NCBI RefSeq assembly: GCF_010093815.1
Contig: NW_022985570.1
Coordinates: 67,695 to 131,694 of the forward strand
DNA length: 64,000 nt
Source of the DNA: Pseudovirgaria hyperparasitica
Taxonomy: Eukaryota > Ascomycota > Dothideomycetes > Acrospermales > Acrospermaceae
Direction: 5' to 3'
How positions within the stretch are numbered: position 1 is the stretch's first letter; each line of letters opens with the position of its first letter. Both the position numbers and the translations under genes were made by a program. Under the pieces are notes generated by a model. The model saw only the letters and a program-made list of their open reading frames with translations, was not told the origin of the DNA and searched no databases. Below, piece after piece: positions 44,612 to 56,275 of this stretch.

Positions 44612-45739
44612 CTACAACACGTTCTCCGGCGAGATCGGTGTTGGATCCGTGCCAACGAGTCTGTCCCGAAGGAACTGTGCCCGTGGCGACGACTGTCCCG
44701 GGTCTGTCTGACGTTGCGATGGCAACCGTCTTCGCAGCCTGCGTAGCGGGAGGTCGTCAGAATCATGAGCCCATCTTGTCACAGGGGAGTCGGCGGGTTC
44801 GCCAAACCCAGTCCGATCCGGGGAAGCTTCGTCAATCCCATTTGCCACTCGTAGGAAATGCGAGTTCACAGGCCATGAATGACCTGGAACCATTTCCGGA
44901 CCGAGGAAGAATTGTCTGAGATTACGTTGCCAGCCGAGATCCCACGGGTTATTCCTAACACCAGTGATCACTACGCGCTGGCGTCCCCTGCTACCTGTGA
45001 TCAGGAGGTATCCAATCCTCCGCCTCTCGTTCCCACGGATATTCCGTACGACGAGGTTGGTCCAGATCCCTGCTGTCCACACCCACACGCAGACGAAGAT
45101 CCAGGCACCAAGAAAGACCCCCATGTGGACGTATAGCCAGACGCCACGGGTCTCTGGTCGTGTAAAGGCTACCCCCAATGCGACCACCATGATGATGATG
45201 TAACAGCTGATCGCGGTCATACCTATGACGTACGCCACCTGGTTGTCACGCCAGATGGGCGCCATCAGGTACCGGCACCAGTGGTCGTAAAGGGGGAGAC
45301 AACACTGTTCCGCCGAACAGTGGAACACGCGGCTATGCTGCCAGATCTCACATTTTTCGCACCACCTGGGTGCCCCTGCCTCGTTCCTGACCCGAAGAAA
45401 ACGTACACCCTCTACAGGGTAGCTCCGTTCCTGGTGGTACGGGCGCCGAAAACGGCCGACAAGGAAAACACGAGCAAAGGCAACGACCCAGGTGAGCCAG
45501 AAGAACGATAGAAAGGCGAGCAAGGCCGGTCGAAACCGAACACGTGGCTTCAGAGCACCCTGCCAACTGGCGCCCTGGTAGCTGTAACGCGATGGCTCGA
45601 CACCTAAAGAACCATGATTAGCTACGATGGCTATTCGAAAAGCAAGATGCTGCGTACCATAGATCATTACGATCAGTGCCACCATCGAGTAAATGGCAAA
45701 CAAAAGGTGAAGAACGGCCTGGTACCGCGGGACCCACAT
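44612..45739 (-). CDS. DHHC-family palmitoyltransferase with DHWC motif
   Basis: Single exon, 375 residues. ATG at 45739 is preceded by an in-frame TAA. Four hydrophobic segments flank a Cys-rich domain C-E-K-C-E-I-W-Q-H-S-R-V-F-H-C-S-A-E-Q-C followed by Y-D-H-W-C-R-Y-L. This is the zf-DHHC S-acyltransferase layout (two helices, Cys-rich loop, two helices, basic tail). The second His of DHHC is Trp. In yeast Akr1 the motif is DHYC and the enzyme is active, so DHWC need not be dead, but the usual charge relay is altered. The C-terminal tail is long, basic and Arg-rich. Likely in Golgi or plasma membrane; substrates unknown. Confidence 0.82.
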   Translation of the reverse strand: MWVPRYQAVLHLLFAIYSMVALIVMIYGTQHLAFRIAIVANHGSLGVEPSRYSYQGASWQGALKPRVRFRPALLAFLSFFWLTWVVAFARVFLVGRFRRPYHQERSYPVEGVRFLRVRNEAGAPRWCEKCEIWQHSRVFHCSAEQCCLPLYDHWCRYLMAPIWRDNQVAYVIGMTAISCYIIIMVVALGVAFTRPETRGVWLYVHMGVFLGAWIFVCVWVWTAGIWTNLVVRNIRGNERRRIGYLLITGSRGRQRVVITGVRNNPWDLGWQRNLRQFFLGPEMVPGHSWPVNSHFLRVANGIDEASPDRTGFGEPADSPVTRWAHDSDDLPLRRLRRRLPSQRQTDPGQSSPRAQFLRDRLVGTDPTPISPENVL

Positions 45740-47251
45740 CGTAAAAAATTGGCTTTAAAAAGCACGAGAAACAGTCGAATGATCAACTTGGTAACGCAAA
45801 ATATGAGTCCCGGTATGAGGAGAAGAAAGAGAGTAGACAAGCGGGAACACGAATAAATAAGAAGTCAATTGTGCGGAAACTGCTCCTTCCCTCCTCCCTA
45901 AGCGATTGCCGACTTACACCAGCACCGCGATTTCCTGTTCTCTACACCTCGCACCTAGAAGGAAAGCACCAGCCCACTACGAATTCGCGCGATTGATCCA
46001 AGGAGATGTGCCTGCCAGGTGGCTTGTAGTGTATGATGTCGGTTATCCAGTATACATTCACCTACTCAGTGACCGTGTGGCGATAGTATCAGTTTTTTAC
46101 CTTGCCAACAATTTTTTGGAACTCTCTCGACTGATGGGATTGGATTCTACCTTCCTATCACAACGGTCCCCAGTTTGCTTGACTGTGGTGCATGCTGAAT
46201 GCTTTTCATCACACAGAACTCTTGTTTGTGCCGGCAGGTGCCAACTGCGGCTCGGGCCACTTTCAATTAGATATACCGTTGGTGTCCTTGTCTGTCGAGC
46301 CAAATCGTTGCGAAAGCAACGGACATGTTTCTTGCTCACCCGGGCAGACGTTAACAATGTAATATCTCCTTCTTCATTACCTATGACTTTGGTTTCCTTA
46401 TGTGGAACCTCTGATAATCACTCCCTCATCACAGGAACCTTGGGTTTCCGGTACTGTGGTGCTCAATTCATACCTACCTGCCTTGAGTATTCCTCTATTC
46501 TTCGATTTACAACACCTGAATACTGCTTGCCAGGGACACATGTCTATGGTGGCTTCAGCACGCAGAATTCTAGCTTCCACTCAACTACTTCTATTCGTGC
46601 AATCTCTCCTTGCTCTTATACCTCAAGACGCTCTTGAAACGTCACATCGTATGGGCATGGGCATCAAGACATGCGCGGCTTGGTTGAGCACCCCGCCACA
46701 AGCTGCAATTTTGATGATCGGACGATAGTGGCCTTATATGTGGAAGCTGAGTTTGATTGACATGATGCGGCGCTGTTCGCGGTCAATGTTTGGCTGCTCA
46801 CCAATCTGAGGCGCGCTGAAATATTCGGATGAAGTGCAGCGAGGTATGTTACTTTCAACCATTTGATTTCGACTTACAAACAGCTAAATCTAGGAGCCAC
46901 GCTGCAGCTCTAGTAGTGCGTGTCAGCGAGAATCTCTGCAGCTCATGAAGCCGCAATTTGTCGTCGAGTTTCATTTATGCTCTACATGGAGCCATGCCAT
47001 CTCGGGAACATCAGCAGCTACCCAATAGAGCCAAACCATGCTAGTTCTGATCCCATATGCTGCGATGGCGGGTAAGTCTCATACAAAATGAATGATGATG
47101 CTCCAACGCCATGCCTGCCAAGTACGCCATCCAAGTGTCCGAGAGAGTGTGTGTCAGAGGTGGCGATATAGTATTAATGATGGGTCGGTCGCGAATCGTA
47201 GCGCGTACCAATAGCTGTAATGCAGAGATGCCATAAGGCATACGGACCAGT
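45740..47251. other. Intergenic, nothing supported
   Basis: A 243-codon frame on + at 45906-46637 begins with a non-ATG codon, is antisense to nothing and shows no domain, signal or codon pattern I trust. The rest shows no structure. Confidence 0.35.
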
Positions 47252-49299
47252 TCAATCACGGAGAAAGTCCTTGCGAACGTTTATGAATGCGCCAGCGCCA
47301 CCGGCCTCACCCAGTTCACTGACAAGAACTTCGGTCTGCTGACACAGACGCTCCAATGCCGCGGATGATGATTTGCCAAGGGATACTGGACTGTCTCAGC
47401 TTTCAATATCTTATTGTAATAAATATGAACTCACCTAGAATCGCGCTGTTCAACTCCTCTGCGACAGACACCCTCTCCTCATCATTAAGCATAGACCCTA
47501 TGACAGAGTCTTTAGGGTCATGGTATGCCATTAACGCGAATGCGGTATTCAATGACTTTGTGATCTCTCTTCTTGGATCTTTGCTGAATTCGCTCCTGAG
47601 TTCCGTGCCGTACTGTATAGCTTCATTTGTTAGCTGGTCGATACGCTCATGGACGTCGCCGTCTTCAGTGTCCATCTTGTCCCAGTCAGAGGGTCCATTT
47701 CCCGCATTGAGCTGATCATCTAGCTCCATTTGATGGTCAAATACACCCTCGTAATCGTTAGCATGGCCGTTCGTGCTGTTTCGAGATTTAGAAGGTAGTG
47801 CAGACTGTAAATCTGCAATCTTCTTCATCATTTCAATAAACTTCCTTCTCTTAAGTTGAAACTCGATTGTTTCATTGTCTTCTAAAACAGCAGGATAAAA
47901 TGTTTTCGTCAGTTTCAACGCTTTGTCGATGTTGCCCTCGAGTATGGCCGATCGTATTTCTGCATAAGTGAGCTACAAAGTCCAGATCTTATTGCACACG
48001 AATACATACTTTGTCGATTGACTGCATGAACATCTTCTTCGGTGACCAACCAATCATATGGCGGAGCCTGACCTGTTAACGCCCTGTTCTCGTTCGTTAT
48101 TTCCTGTGCAAACGCCTGGGCAGTCTCGACATATCCGTCGTGTGCCAGGTACTGCATAATCAAACGCTGCACCAAAGTCTGTTCGGTCTCCGACGGATTG
48201 ACGGACAGTGATTTGATACTAGCGGCTGAGATCTGTCTCTGGATGATCAACTTCTCACTCTGCGGATAAGTTAGTCTCAGAGGTCACTGTCCTGCATATT
48301 TCTGCTCAATACACATACCCTCATCATTGAATCGATGTCATAAAGGAAAGGTGTCTGGCCAAAGTTTGCTTTCAAAAGTTCACCCGGTTTCTTCAAACCG
48401 ATTGCAGGGTATATGATGTCTGATCGTATGTCTTTAAAGGCTTGCTTGAGGAAGGTGCCGTTTCTGGTAAAGAAGGCAGTGCCGTCCCTAAAGTTCACTC
48501 CGCACCCAATGGTGTCGCCGTTCACAAACTTCGGTCCGTATGGTTTCCCTGATTGTTGACAACAAAAGCTGTTCCCATCGTCTCCGTGCCATGCCCATGA
48601 ATTGGGCTCCCAGCCTGGCAATCGATTCATCGGTGTCTTCTTGTCCGTGAATCCTATGGCAACGAATATCTCCTTTCCTCTTGACTGTACAGTGACTTCG
48701 TAATAATAGATGCCACATGCTCGTGGCATGGGATGGTCTGTCCGAATCGCCGCACCCTCATCCTGTGGCCCCTTCAGCACCGAGTTCAGCTGTACGTCCA
48801 GCCCTTCCGGTTGCTTCAACAAGATCTCGTGGTGTTTGTCTGCGTCGTTCCATCTTGAAGGCAGTGGCGCCACTGGCCCTTCGACTATAACCGGCACTCT
48901 TTCAACAATCTCATGCGTCATTCCTCGGTGTGACGGTACCATCTTGTGTAGGTTGACACTACTGGAACTTGTAGACAAGCTTCCGGGGTTACTAGAGGGG
49001 TCGCTCCGTCCATCTCGACCTATTCGGACCTTCGCCTTGTAGGCCTCTTCTAATCGCTCTGCGTGCCTTGAACCCTTCAGGTAGCTCGGGATGAAGAATG
49101 TGGAGGTCATAGCTGGGGATATTGGGTCTGAAAGGTCTGGCAATCGTCGTGCGGCCTCGTTCGAGTTGTGTACCAGAAGCGGAGGTCGCGTGTGGGGTAG
49201 ACTTCGGGCAGGATAGCCCTCGGTGGACTGGGCGAAGGTCGCGGCAGCGCCAGATAGAACGGCGGAGTATGAGGGTCCAGCAGGGCCTCCAGATGCCAT
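47252..49299 (-). CDS. Gid1/RanBPM-like SPRY-LisH-CTLH-CRA protein
   Basis: Four exons: 49299-48319, 48259-48010, 47959-47435 and 47385-47252, with introns of 59, 50 and 49 bp. All phases agree and give 629 residues. Order: disordered N-terminus; SPRY domain ~170-320 with G-I-Y-Y-Y-E-V-T-V, G-D-T-I-G-C-G-V-N-F and Y-P-A-I-G; LisH (Q-Y-L-A-H-D-G-Y-V-E-T-A-Q-A-F) ~360; CTLH (N-R-Q-K-I-R-S-A-I-L-E-G-N-I-D-K-A-L) joined across intron 2; then CRA helices to the end. This is the scaffold subunit of the GID/CTLH E3 ubiquitin ligase, which degrades gluconeogenic enzymes in yeast. The last junction (S-A-I-L-V-S-L-G-K) was chosen by phase. Confidence 0.9.
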
Positions 49300-49569
49300 A
49301 ATTGAATGGGACGGGAACGTAGAGCGGGCATGCTACGGCGAGGACTGCCCTGCGACCATGACGGCGGAGTTGAAGTGAGGTTGGAGGTTATGCTGGCGAC
49401 AGTAGCGCTAAATCTCCATGATAGGTAGTTACCTAGCTTAAGTCGCGACTGGTCGCGTACTTCTGCCTGAGGCATACTGAATCAATGACTACTTAGGACC
49501 ACAAGATACAATCGTCAACCACCAGCTCCGCTACTATATTTCCGCTACATCACACGCGCCTGCACCACA

Positions 49570-50408
49570 ATGCCAGCCCGCAAGAAACTCATCGTCAAAC
49601 TCAAGCTGGCCCCGAAGACACTCCGATCATTAGAGCCAGAACACAAACCATCTGCTTCTGAGCAAGCGTCCTCCCCAGAGCCTTCATCCAATCCAATCAT
49701 ATCGACTGCGCCTTCTCCTTCAGACGCTCTCGCGAAGTCCGAGAACGCAACCCCAATTCCAAATGACCCTTCAGCCGCCGCGACGCCAGTTGGTGCGTCA
49801 GAATCAACGCCAGCGCCATCATCGCTTCAAGTCCCATCCAACCCTCTACAGAAGAAGCCCGGCAGGCCAGGACCAAAGCCCGGCACGAAGCGCGGGTCGC
49901 AGCTGATGGACAATGGTCAGCCAAAGCCGCGAGGCAAGCCAGGACCGAAGAAGAAACCAAGACTGTAAGTCTAGCCCTGCGGGCGCATAGATGTGCACGC
50001 GCAAGCGACATGAAGCCTCAACTCATCTCTCTCCGAGACTGCTCAACCATAACTGATATACTGAACAGTGACGATGCGGCCGCAACATCAACGCCATTTT
50101 CCACTGGTCCGGCGATAAATGTCCCCAAACTTGGTCCAAAGGCCAATCTCGGCGCCATAAATGCTGGTCTGCGAGCACTGGACCGCACCGGCAAACCCAC
50201 GCGGAGATGGACGAAGCAGCCTTTCGAACTGAAATCATTCACAGGTGTCAAATATACAGTCAACGTATGGCGAGCGCCGCGGAAATCCATCGTGGCAGAT
50301 ATCGATGGCTCAAATAACGAGAATGTGGGAGTGAAGGATGAGGAGGGTGTAGATAAGACTGAGGTGGACGGAGATACAACGATGGTCGATGTGTCAGAAA
50401 TTGCATGA
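49570..50408 (+). CDS. ies4: INO80 chromatin-remodelling complex subunit Ies4
   Basis: Two exons: 49570-49964 and 50069-50408, with a 104 bp phase-2 intron (GTAAGT...ACAG); 244 residues. The N-terminus A-R-K-K-L-I-V-K-L-K-L and the basic K-P-R-G-K-P-G-P-K-K-K-P-R-L segment are the marks of fungal Ies4. The C-terminal part holds L-G-P-K-A-N-L-G-A-I-N-A-G-L-R-A-L-D-R and W-x-K-Q-P-F-E-L-K-S-F-T-G, then an acidic tail. It is a nuclear, largely disordered subunit. It is divergently placed from the Gid1-like gene with a 270 bp shared promoter. Confidence 0.82.
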
Positions 50409-50954
50409 TAGGCCAAGGGCGTTGGGTGTTGTATTTCATATGGGTATATGCTGAATTGGAATGGAGTCTGGGGTATCGATACACTCACAGGATATGGTAG
50501 GTTGTCACAGACCTAGGCTTGGGAATGAATTATACGGTGGTTTTCAATCAGGCGCTTGGGTGGAAAATTGCATGCTAGGTGCGCTATTATGGAACTGCTT
50601 TGTTAAAACACATCACCTCCGACTTCTCACATTGCATTCCGTTATGTATTAGTCGCTTAGTTTTCAAGATTCTGTCAACGTTGCCGTCTTTCAACTGCAT
50701 AGTTCAGGTGTTATGTCAGTCCTAGCGACAGGAATCTCAATTTAGCCTCTTGCATAAATTGACCTTCCATATCCCCGCCATTTCGTGTGCGTCTCTTGGT
50801 ATAGCCCATGATCTAGCTAGTTTAGAGCGATATGTTCAATCGTCGGTCAATGGAAATTCTGTTTAGCCAGGCCGGAAGCTTCTTGATGAAGTTATTTCTC
50901 ACGCAAATGTGCCACTCAATATCGTACAAGAGATGATCCCCTTCTCTTCACCAA
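50409..50954. other. Intergenic between Ies4 and the 817-residue protein gene
   Basis: Convergent 3' ends; no gene or structured element seen. Confidence 0.3.
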
Positions 50955-53408
50955 TCAGGCAGAAGCATTATTGAAGATGTCTTCAGCGGTTATGACATAA
51001 CGAAACGCACACAGGACACCGCTCTCCTGGAAGTCTCCTGGTCTTTCACTACGAATCTGCCGAACAATCCCTAGTGGACCGATACTTGCGTCTTGCAGTA
51101 CAGTCGGCTTGGCGTAGGTGATGATACTGTCCAGGCTCAGCTCGGGGACCTCGAAGTTCGGTACGGTTTCCACGGTGTATCCTGAGGCGCCACGACGCCG
51201 AGGCCCTGAACCTTTGGGATTCACGCTACCGACACTTTGCTTACGCTTGGACATAGCAGACACAGAATTGAGCTTCGAGGTACTGTGTATAGTACTGTTC
51301 TGTCTGCGTAATGGTATACTGATAGCAGGGGTGGGTAGGCTTCTAGCTGATGCCTTATTTCGGAGCACAGTTCTCAGAGACGGGGCAGTAGCGGTCGCCA
51401 TTACAGGCGCTGAAGGAATAACCAAAGATACGTCATGCGTTGCAGTTTTAGAGTCCACAATTGAATCATCCGTCACTGCATGCCCGGTTTCTGGCGGCGA
51501 TGAACGAAGCAACATTTTCGGCATCCTCTCTGACTTCAAGATAGCACGTGCTTCTAACGGTAGATAGGCCCCGAATGAGTTATTTGTTCGGCGTCGATGA
51601 TTAGTGGGTGGGATCCTCCACGGGGCATCTGATAGGGACTTGCCTCCGCGAACAGCAGGAGCTGGAGCCGTCAAATGCTGGGTGGAAGGTTGATTAACAA
51701 ATAGCGGTCTCCGTTCGGCCCCTGAGCTTGCCGCGATGTGAGCTGTGGAAGTCAATTTGGGCTTGGTTAGCGGCGACGACTCGCGCTTTGGATTAGACAG
51801 GTCTGGGGCTGGGAGCTCAGACTGACCGTCATCATTACGTAGGTTGGAACGTGGATGCTCGTCGTACTCAACTGCAGAACGAGGGTTTTTGACTCCTTGT
51901 GGCGTATCGAGAAATTTAGGGGTTGACAACTCTCGGTTCACAATGACGCTCCCGCCGGACGATATAACGATACGACTGAGTGATGACGGACTCCTCAGAG
52001 GACTAGCCGGACTCTCGCTGGTGACTGTAGGTACATGGGAAGGTCTAGTGCTGCCAGTTGTAGCAGTCACACATTGTCTTTTGTGACCAGAGAGAGGCTC
52101 AGAGAGAGGCCCAGAGAGATCGAAAGAATCAGGACAAATTCGCTTCATTGTCTCACTCAGATTATCTTGATCTAAGCCTTTCTCACCAACCGATTGAACT
52201 CTAATGCCACCTCTTCTATGGCGACTATTTCCAGGACTGCTTATGTAATCGGGAGAATCTGTGGACATGTCCAGGCTTTCATGTGAAGCAAGCATATCCG
52301 ACCGTAAATGCGGAGTAGGTGGAGGTATCACCGCATAGCCTTTCCCTTGACTGGATGGTGGTTCAAGTGCAGCAAACGTCTCTGACAGCGTGGACAGATC
52401 CTGGTCGATTGAGCGCTCATTTGTATAAGGACTGTCATCCAGGTCCATTGTCAGCGCAGGTGCTGCGGAGGGGGGCGTGTTCAAATAATTCTGTGCCGTT
52501 TTCGGCTTGTAAAGAGGAGCATCTTCGGGAGTTTCAAAACTATAGCGGGAGTCTAGCATATATGATGGACTTTTCATATACACGGCATTGCTTGTATCGC
52601 GTTTCTTCCCTCTTCCCAGAGATACGACCACGTCGATGACGCCAAACTTTTGCCCGCCGGCTCTTTGTGAATTTGCGAATACGCCTGGCATTGGAATCGC
52701 AGCCAAGCACTGAAGATAATCGCCAAGAGGTTGTCTCTCGCCATGCTCGTTGTATCCATATCTTGCAGACTCTCTTGCAATCTCAGCTGAGATCTCAGTC
52801 CAGCGATCCTCTGCACTCAACATGCCAGACTTTCTCCGCTTTAGAGGTCGCATGGATCCATCGGGTTCTTGTCCGTCAGGAATTATGACCCAGGGGCGTT
52901 CCAACATGAACGTAAAGCGACAACCAGAGAAGCACTGCATCAGCTCTTCCGGTCTGTTTGCGGATCTCGCCGGGATATATTTCGAGTTACACTGATTTCC
53001 ATTGAAGAACACTGATATCATGAGATCTTGTGCGGCGCGCCCACCTGCTGGCATTGATGTGCTGCTCTTGAGGTCCTTAAGAAAGGTCCCTTTACTGGGT
53101 GTGACCTGTACGGCGAGGGCATGGGGCGAGAGTTCGTGGTCTGAGGTGTCGCGTACAGCATCGTAGACCACGCCGCGGAGGAAGAAGGGCACATTGAGGC
53201 TCTGTCCGAGAAAACTTATGTGATCGCTCGGATGGTCAGAAAGGGCTCTCTCGCGCAAGATTGACCCACCCAAAAGGGCTGCTGCAGCTCTGTCGCTGGC
53301 CTCGGTGGCATTTTGCCCTTTCTTCTTCTCTGGATTGGTAGTTGTTGAGTGTCTGAGTGAAGCTGTACGGAGGTAGACCGAAGTGCCTGCGCTACGATAC
53401 GTTGGCAT
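50955..53408 (-). CDS. Conserved-looking fungal protein, unknown function
   Basis: Single exon. The first ATG of the frame is at 53408 (M-P-T-Y-R-S); the open frame upstream has only non-ATG starts. 817 residues. The N-terminal ~260 residues look folded (L-N-V-P-F-F-L-R-G-V-V-Y-D-A-V, then F-S-G-C-R-F-T-F-M-L-E-R-P-W-V-I-I-P). A long Ser/Pro-rich disordered middle follows, and then a short well-formed C-terminus (V-L-C-A-F-R-Y-V-I-T-A-E-D-I-F). A basic R-P-L-K-R-R-K patch could act as a nuclear signal. I do not recognise the family. Confidence 0.78.
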   Translation of the reverse strand: MPTYRSAGTSVYLRTASLRHSTTTNPEKKKGQNATEASDRAAAALLGGSILRERALSDHPSDHISFLGQSLNVPFFLRGVVYDAVRDTSDHELSPHALAVQVTPSKGTFLKDLKSSTSMPAGGRAAQDLMISVFFNGNQCNSKYIPARSANRPEELMQCFSGCRFTFMLERPWVIIPDGQEPDGSMRPLKRRKSGMLSAEDRWTEISAEIARESARYGYNEHGERQPLGDYLQCLAAIPMPGVFANSQRAGGQKFGVIDVVVSLGRGKKRDTSNAVYMKSPSYMLDSRYSFETPEDAPLYKPKTAQNYLNTPPSAAPALTMDLDDSPYTNERSIDQDLSTLSETFAALEPPSSQGKGYAVIPPPTPHLRSDMLASHESLDMSTDSPDYISSPGNSRHRRGGIRVQSVGEKGLDQDNLSETMKRICPDSFDLSGPLSEPLSGHKRQCVTATTGSTRPSHVPTVTSESPASPLRSPSSLSRIVISSGGSVIVNRELSTPKFLDTPQGVKNPRSAVEYDEHPRSNLRNDDGQSELPAPDLSNPKRESSPLTKPKLTSTAHIAASSGAERRPLFVNQPSTQHLTAPAPAVRGGKSLSDAPWRIPPTNHRRRTNNSFGAYLPLEARAILKSERMPKMLLRSSPPETGHAVTDDSIVDSKTATHDVSLVIPSAPVMATATAPSLRTVLRNKASARSLPTPAISIPLRRQNSTIHSTSKLNSVSAMSKRKQSVGSVNPKGSGPRRRGASGYTVETVPNFEVPELSLDSIITYAKPTVLQDASIGPLGIVRQIRSERPGDFQESGVLCAFRYVITAEDIFNNASA

Positions 53409-53782
53409 GATGGGCAGACTTGCATATGAGTTTGGAAAAACGGTGTGGAGCTGGTTGACGGAAGACAATTGGCACACAGGAAGGCCGCGGTGAATAGAGA
53501 AATTCTGGTGACGCGCCCACGGAAAGCTGCAGTTCGCGGCTCAATTTCACCGCCGGGCCACAACAAACATTGTGCAACGCAAATTCACAAGAGAGGACAT
53601 CAGCTGTCTTAGAAAAGAGACAGAACACAATTGGGATAAAAATAACAAAACGCAGACGATATTGAAGTTCAAATGCACATGCGTCCCAGCGAACCGCACA
53701 ATGTGCTGAAAAAAGTGACACTTACTTTTGAAAACCCACCATTGTTGGCGACAACCACCCAAATGTAAACAGCACTGGTTGG
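53409..53782. other. Promoter region of the 817-residue protein gene
   Basis: 374 bp between the 3' end of the 260-residue gene and the start at 53408; no coding pattern seen. Confidence 0.3.
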
Positions 53783-54616
53783 TCAATCAACTATGATACC
53801 AATCGGAGGACCACCTATTGTATCTCCTAGTTCTACCACAGTTCTGTCGTATACCTTTGCTGTTTCCATTTCCCAAGAAACATGTTCGGCGCCTATACTA
53901 TCCAGGTCCACATCGGGGTTCTCAGCATCAGATGGGTCATACACATCTTCAGACATATCTATAGCTTCTTGATCATCCTCTTCAATCTCACCATTAGACA
54001 TGACATCAACGACCGCCACTCGTGTGCGTTGAACGATTCCTTTCAGTCGAACTTTCTGTGTATCTGACACAGTTCTACCGCCCTCAGAGCCGGGAAGAGA
54101 TTCCCCAGTATCAATGTCTTGTCCCTGGAGCAATGAGGCGAAGGCTACATCTAACTTGTGGAGTAGTCGAAACATAGTCCGTGGGGAGACTGGGAGACCT
54201 GAAATGCAGTCTACTGCTAGGAGCGATAGAGATAAGAGGTATGGCACTTGTAGACTAGCTATTCGCGGAATGTCATTCGAAGGTTTCCAAAGGGAATCTA
54301 TTCACTCACGGGTACCAGATACCCAAACGACATCTACGAGCTTCTCAATGTCGTTACCTGCTTCTTTGAACCTTGTGTAACCCCCAAGGTGGTCTACGTC
54401 AGCTGCATTACCGCTCCGTTGAGCGAAGTGTCGCTGAATCTGCAGTATCCCATCATCAATATGCCTGATGACAGCAGATTCTTTAGAGCCTCCAAGCCGC
54501 AGAGGCTTAGACCTTGGGCGCGGAAGGGCATAGGGTGCTTGAGAAGAATGTACCGATGAAGCTGGCGGAGACAAGATCTGAGTCTTGAAAAATCCACCCT
54601 CAATAGGGGACGACAT
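53783..54616 (-). CDS. Conserved ascomycete protein, 260 residues
   Basis: Two exons: 54616-54310 and 54258-53783, with a 51 bp phase-1 intron (GTGAGT...ATAG). The junction gives V-W-V-S-G-T-P-S-L-Q-V-P-Y-L-L. The core G-Y-T-R-F-K-E-A-G-N-D-I-E-K-L-V-D-V-V-W and the helix F-R-L-L-H-K-L-D-V-A-F-A-S-L-L-Q-G are folded-looking; the C-terminal half is acidic with a final helix. I recall similar ascomycete proteins carrying unreliable automatic names, so I give no function. Confidence 0.8.
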
Positions 54617-56275
54617 GTCGCGGTCTCAACTGTTTTGCGTATTCCAATTGGTATGAAAGAGTCCTAGCAGTGGTGCTATGTATAAGAACCAGAGAACCTA
54701 CCATAATTCACAGGTAACTGGTGAAGCGCATGTGGTGAGGTCAGAGCTGCTCCAAGAAGCGCTTAATTTGCTGCCTCAGGTACAAACTTTTGCTGCCTAA
54801 CGCAGTTGAGCACTCTTGGCTTCTCTACCACGGCATGAGTGATTATCCCCAAACTCAGATGAGACGAGAAAGGTGCTGATCATTATAGCCCTTATCAATT
54901 TCTAAATCTCGCCATGCAGATCCTCCAGCTTTTCCAGTCGTCACCGCATTCAAAATGCCATCAACTACGAAGAAGGCGTTTGGCGGTGAACCCTGGTCAC
55001 AATATTTAATATGCATCTACTTCGCTTTACGTGAAACTGAAGCTTAGTAGAACCTGGTCTCGAAATACATTGATTGACTGATTACAGCATTCTTTGCAGT
55101 GTCTCTCATCAACAGGGAAACATGTCGTCATCTTTGGTGGCGTGGTCAGACCTTGTGAGCCGGTAGACAATCAGATTGATGTTGTCGAATTCGACTTGGC
55201 TGAATTAAGTCAAACACCATACTACACACGAGCTCAACAGTATAGTTGACATCCTAGTAGATTCCAGGGTTCAGACCAGGCGCGCCAAGTGTGAATCCCA
55301 AGCCGCAGGTTCCGCATCGACTGCCCTTGGCCGTGGCACATACATCCCTGGTCCAGAGGTTTTTACTATGACACTGATAGTGCGACATGGTAGCTAACGA
55401 CCGATTTGGAGTCGTTCTCACTTATGTTCCCAGCGAATACACCAGAGCCACACCGACTTTACTGATCGGAGTGACCACGCTCTGACATCGAACGGCGACT
55501 CGTATGTGTATGTCCATCGGGTTTCCTGGAGTTTGGACGCTCATCCGATCCATGGTCATTCAATTTCCAATCGCGAAAGACAAAGAGACCTGGTGTCAGC
55601 CCTTGGACTCCTCGCTCCTTCAATTGCGATCTCTAGTGGCAAGCTTTACCTCATAAATAGTTCTGATTGCAAACGTAAACAAAATAAGGCAATCAACATG
55701 GACGGTTCAGTACGGAACTCATGATAAAGCTGAATGTTTACTGCGGACAACACTTCAAGACGGAGTGTGAGGATTGTAGGTGCTCCGGTGCCTATTGTTC
55801 GGAACAACAAACAGTATTCGTTAACGGTTTTCGGCGAGCAGGACCAAACCTCTCTTGGCCACGCCGATGCTGGCAAATGATAAGTGATGTTTGGGCTTGG
55901 AGCTTGAGTTCTAGAAGTGAAATTAGGTCTATTCATAAGACAGTGTTGGGGGTGGAAGCACCAAAGTTTTTTACTGCGGTCGTTATGAACAAGGATACTG
56001 TGATAAGGTCCGATGGGCTTGCAGATGGCAAAAATTGTTGTACGACATGTGGGTCCTCAAGGCTATCTCAGTACCTTGCCATACGAATGGTTGTTGATTG
56101 TGAACAAACCATATTTGCAGTTTCTTCCCGAAAGTACACGTCACTCTGCATATACATGCGAAGCCCAGTGTACTTTATGTACTCACCTCTTCTCTCTCTG
56201 TTTTTTCCACTCACACGTTTCGATTTCCATTACGACTTTGTCCCACACATCTGAACCCCTTGACACTATCGCACT
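54617..56275. other. 1.66 kb intergenic region, no gene
   Basis: Frames here are short and lack family pattern. A CT-rich stretch (cctcttctctctctg) at about 56186-56200 marks the likely promoter/leader of the dynamin-like gene. Confidence 0.3.

Noticed and set aside
45906-46637. 243-codon open frame on the plus strand
   Set aside because: It begins at a non-ATG codon and shows no domain, signal, splice context or convincing composition; probably chance.
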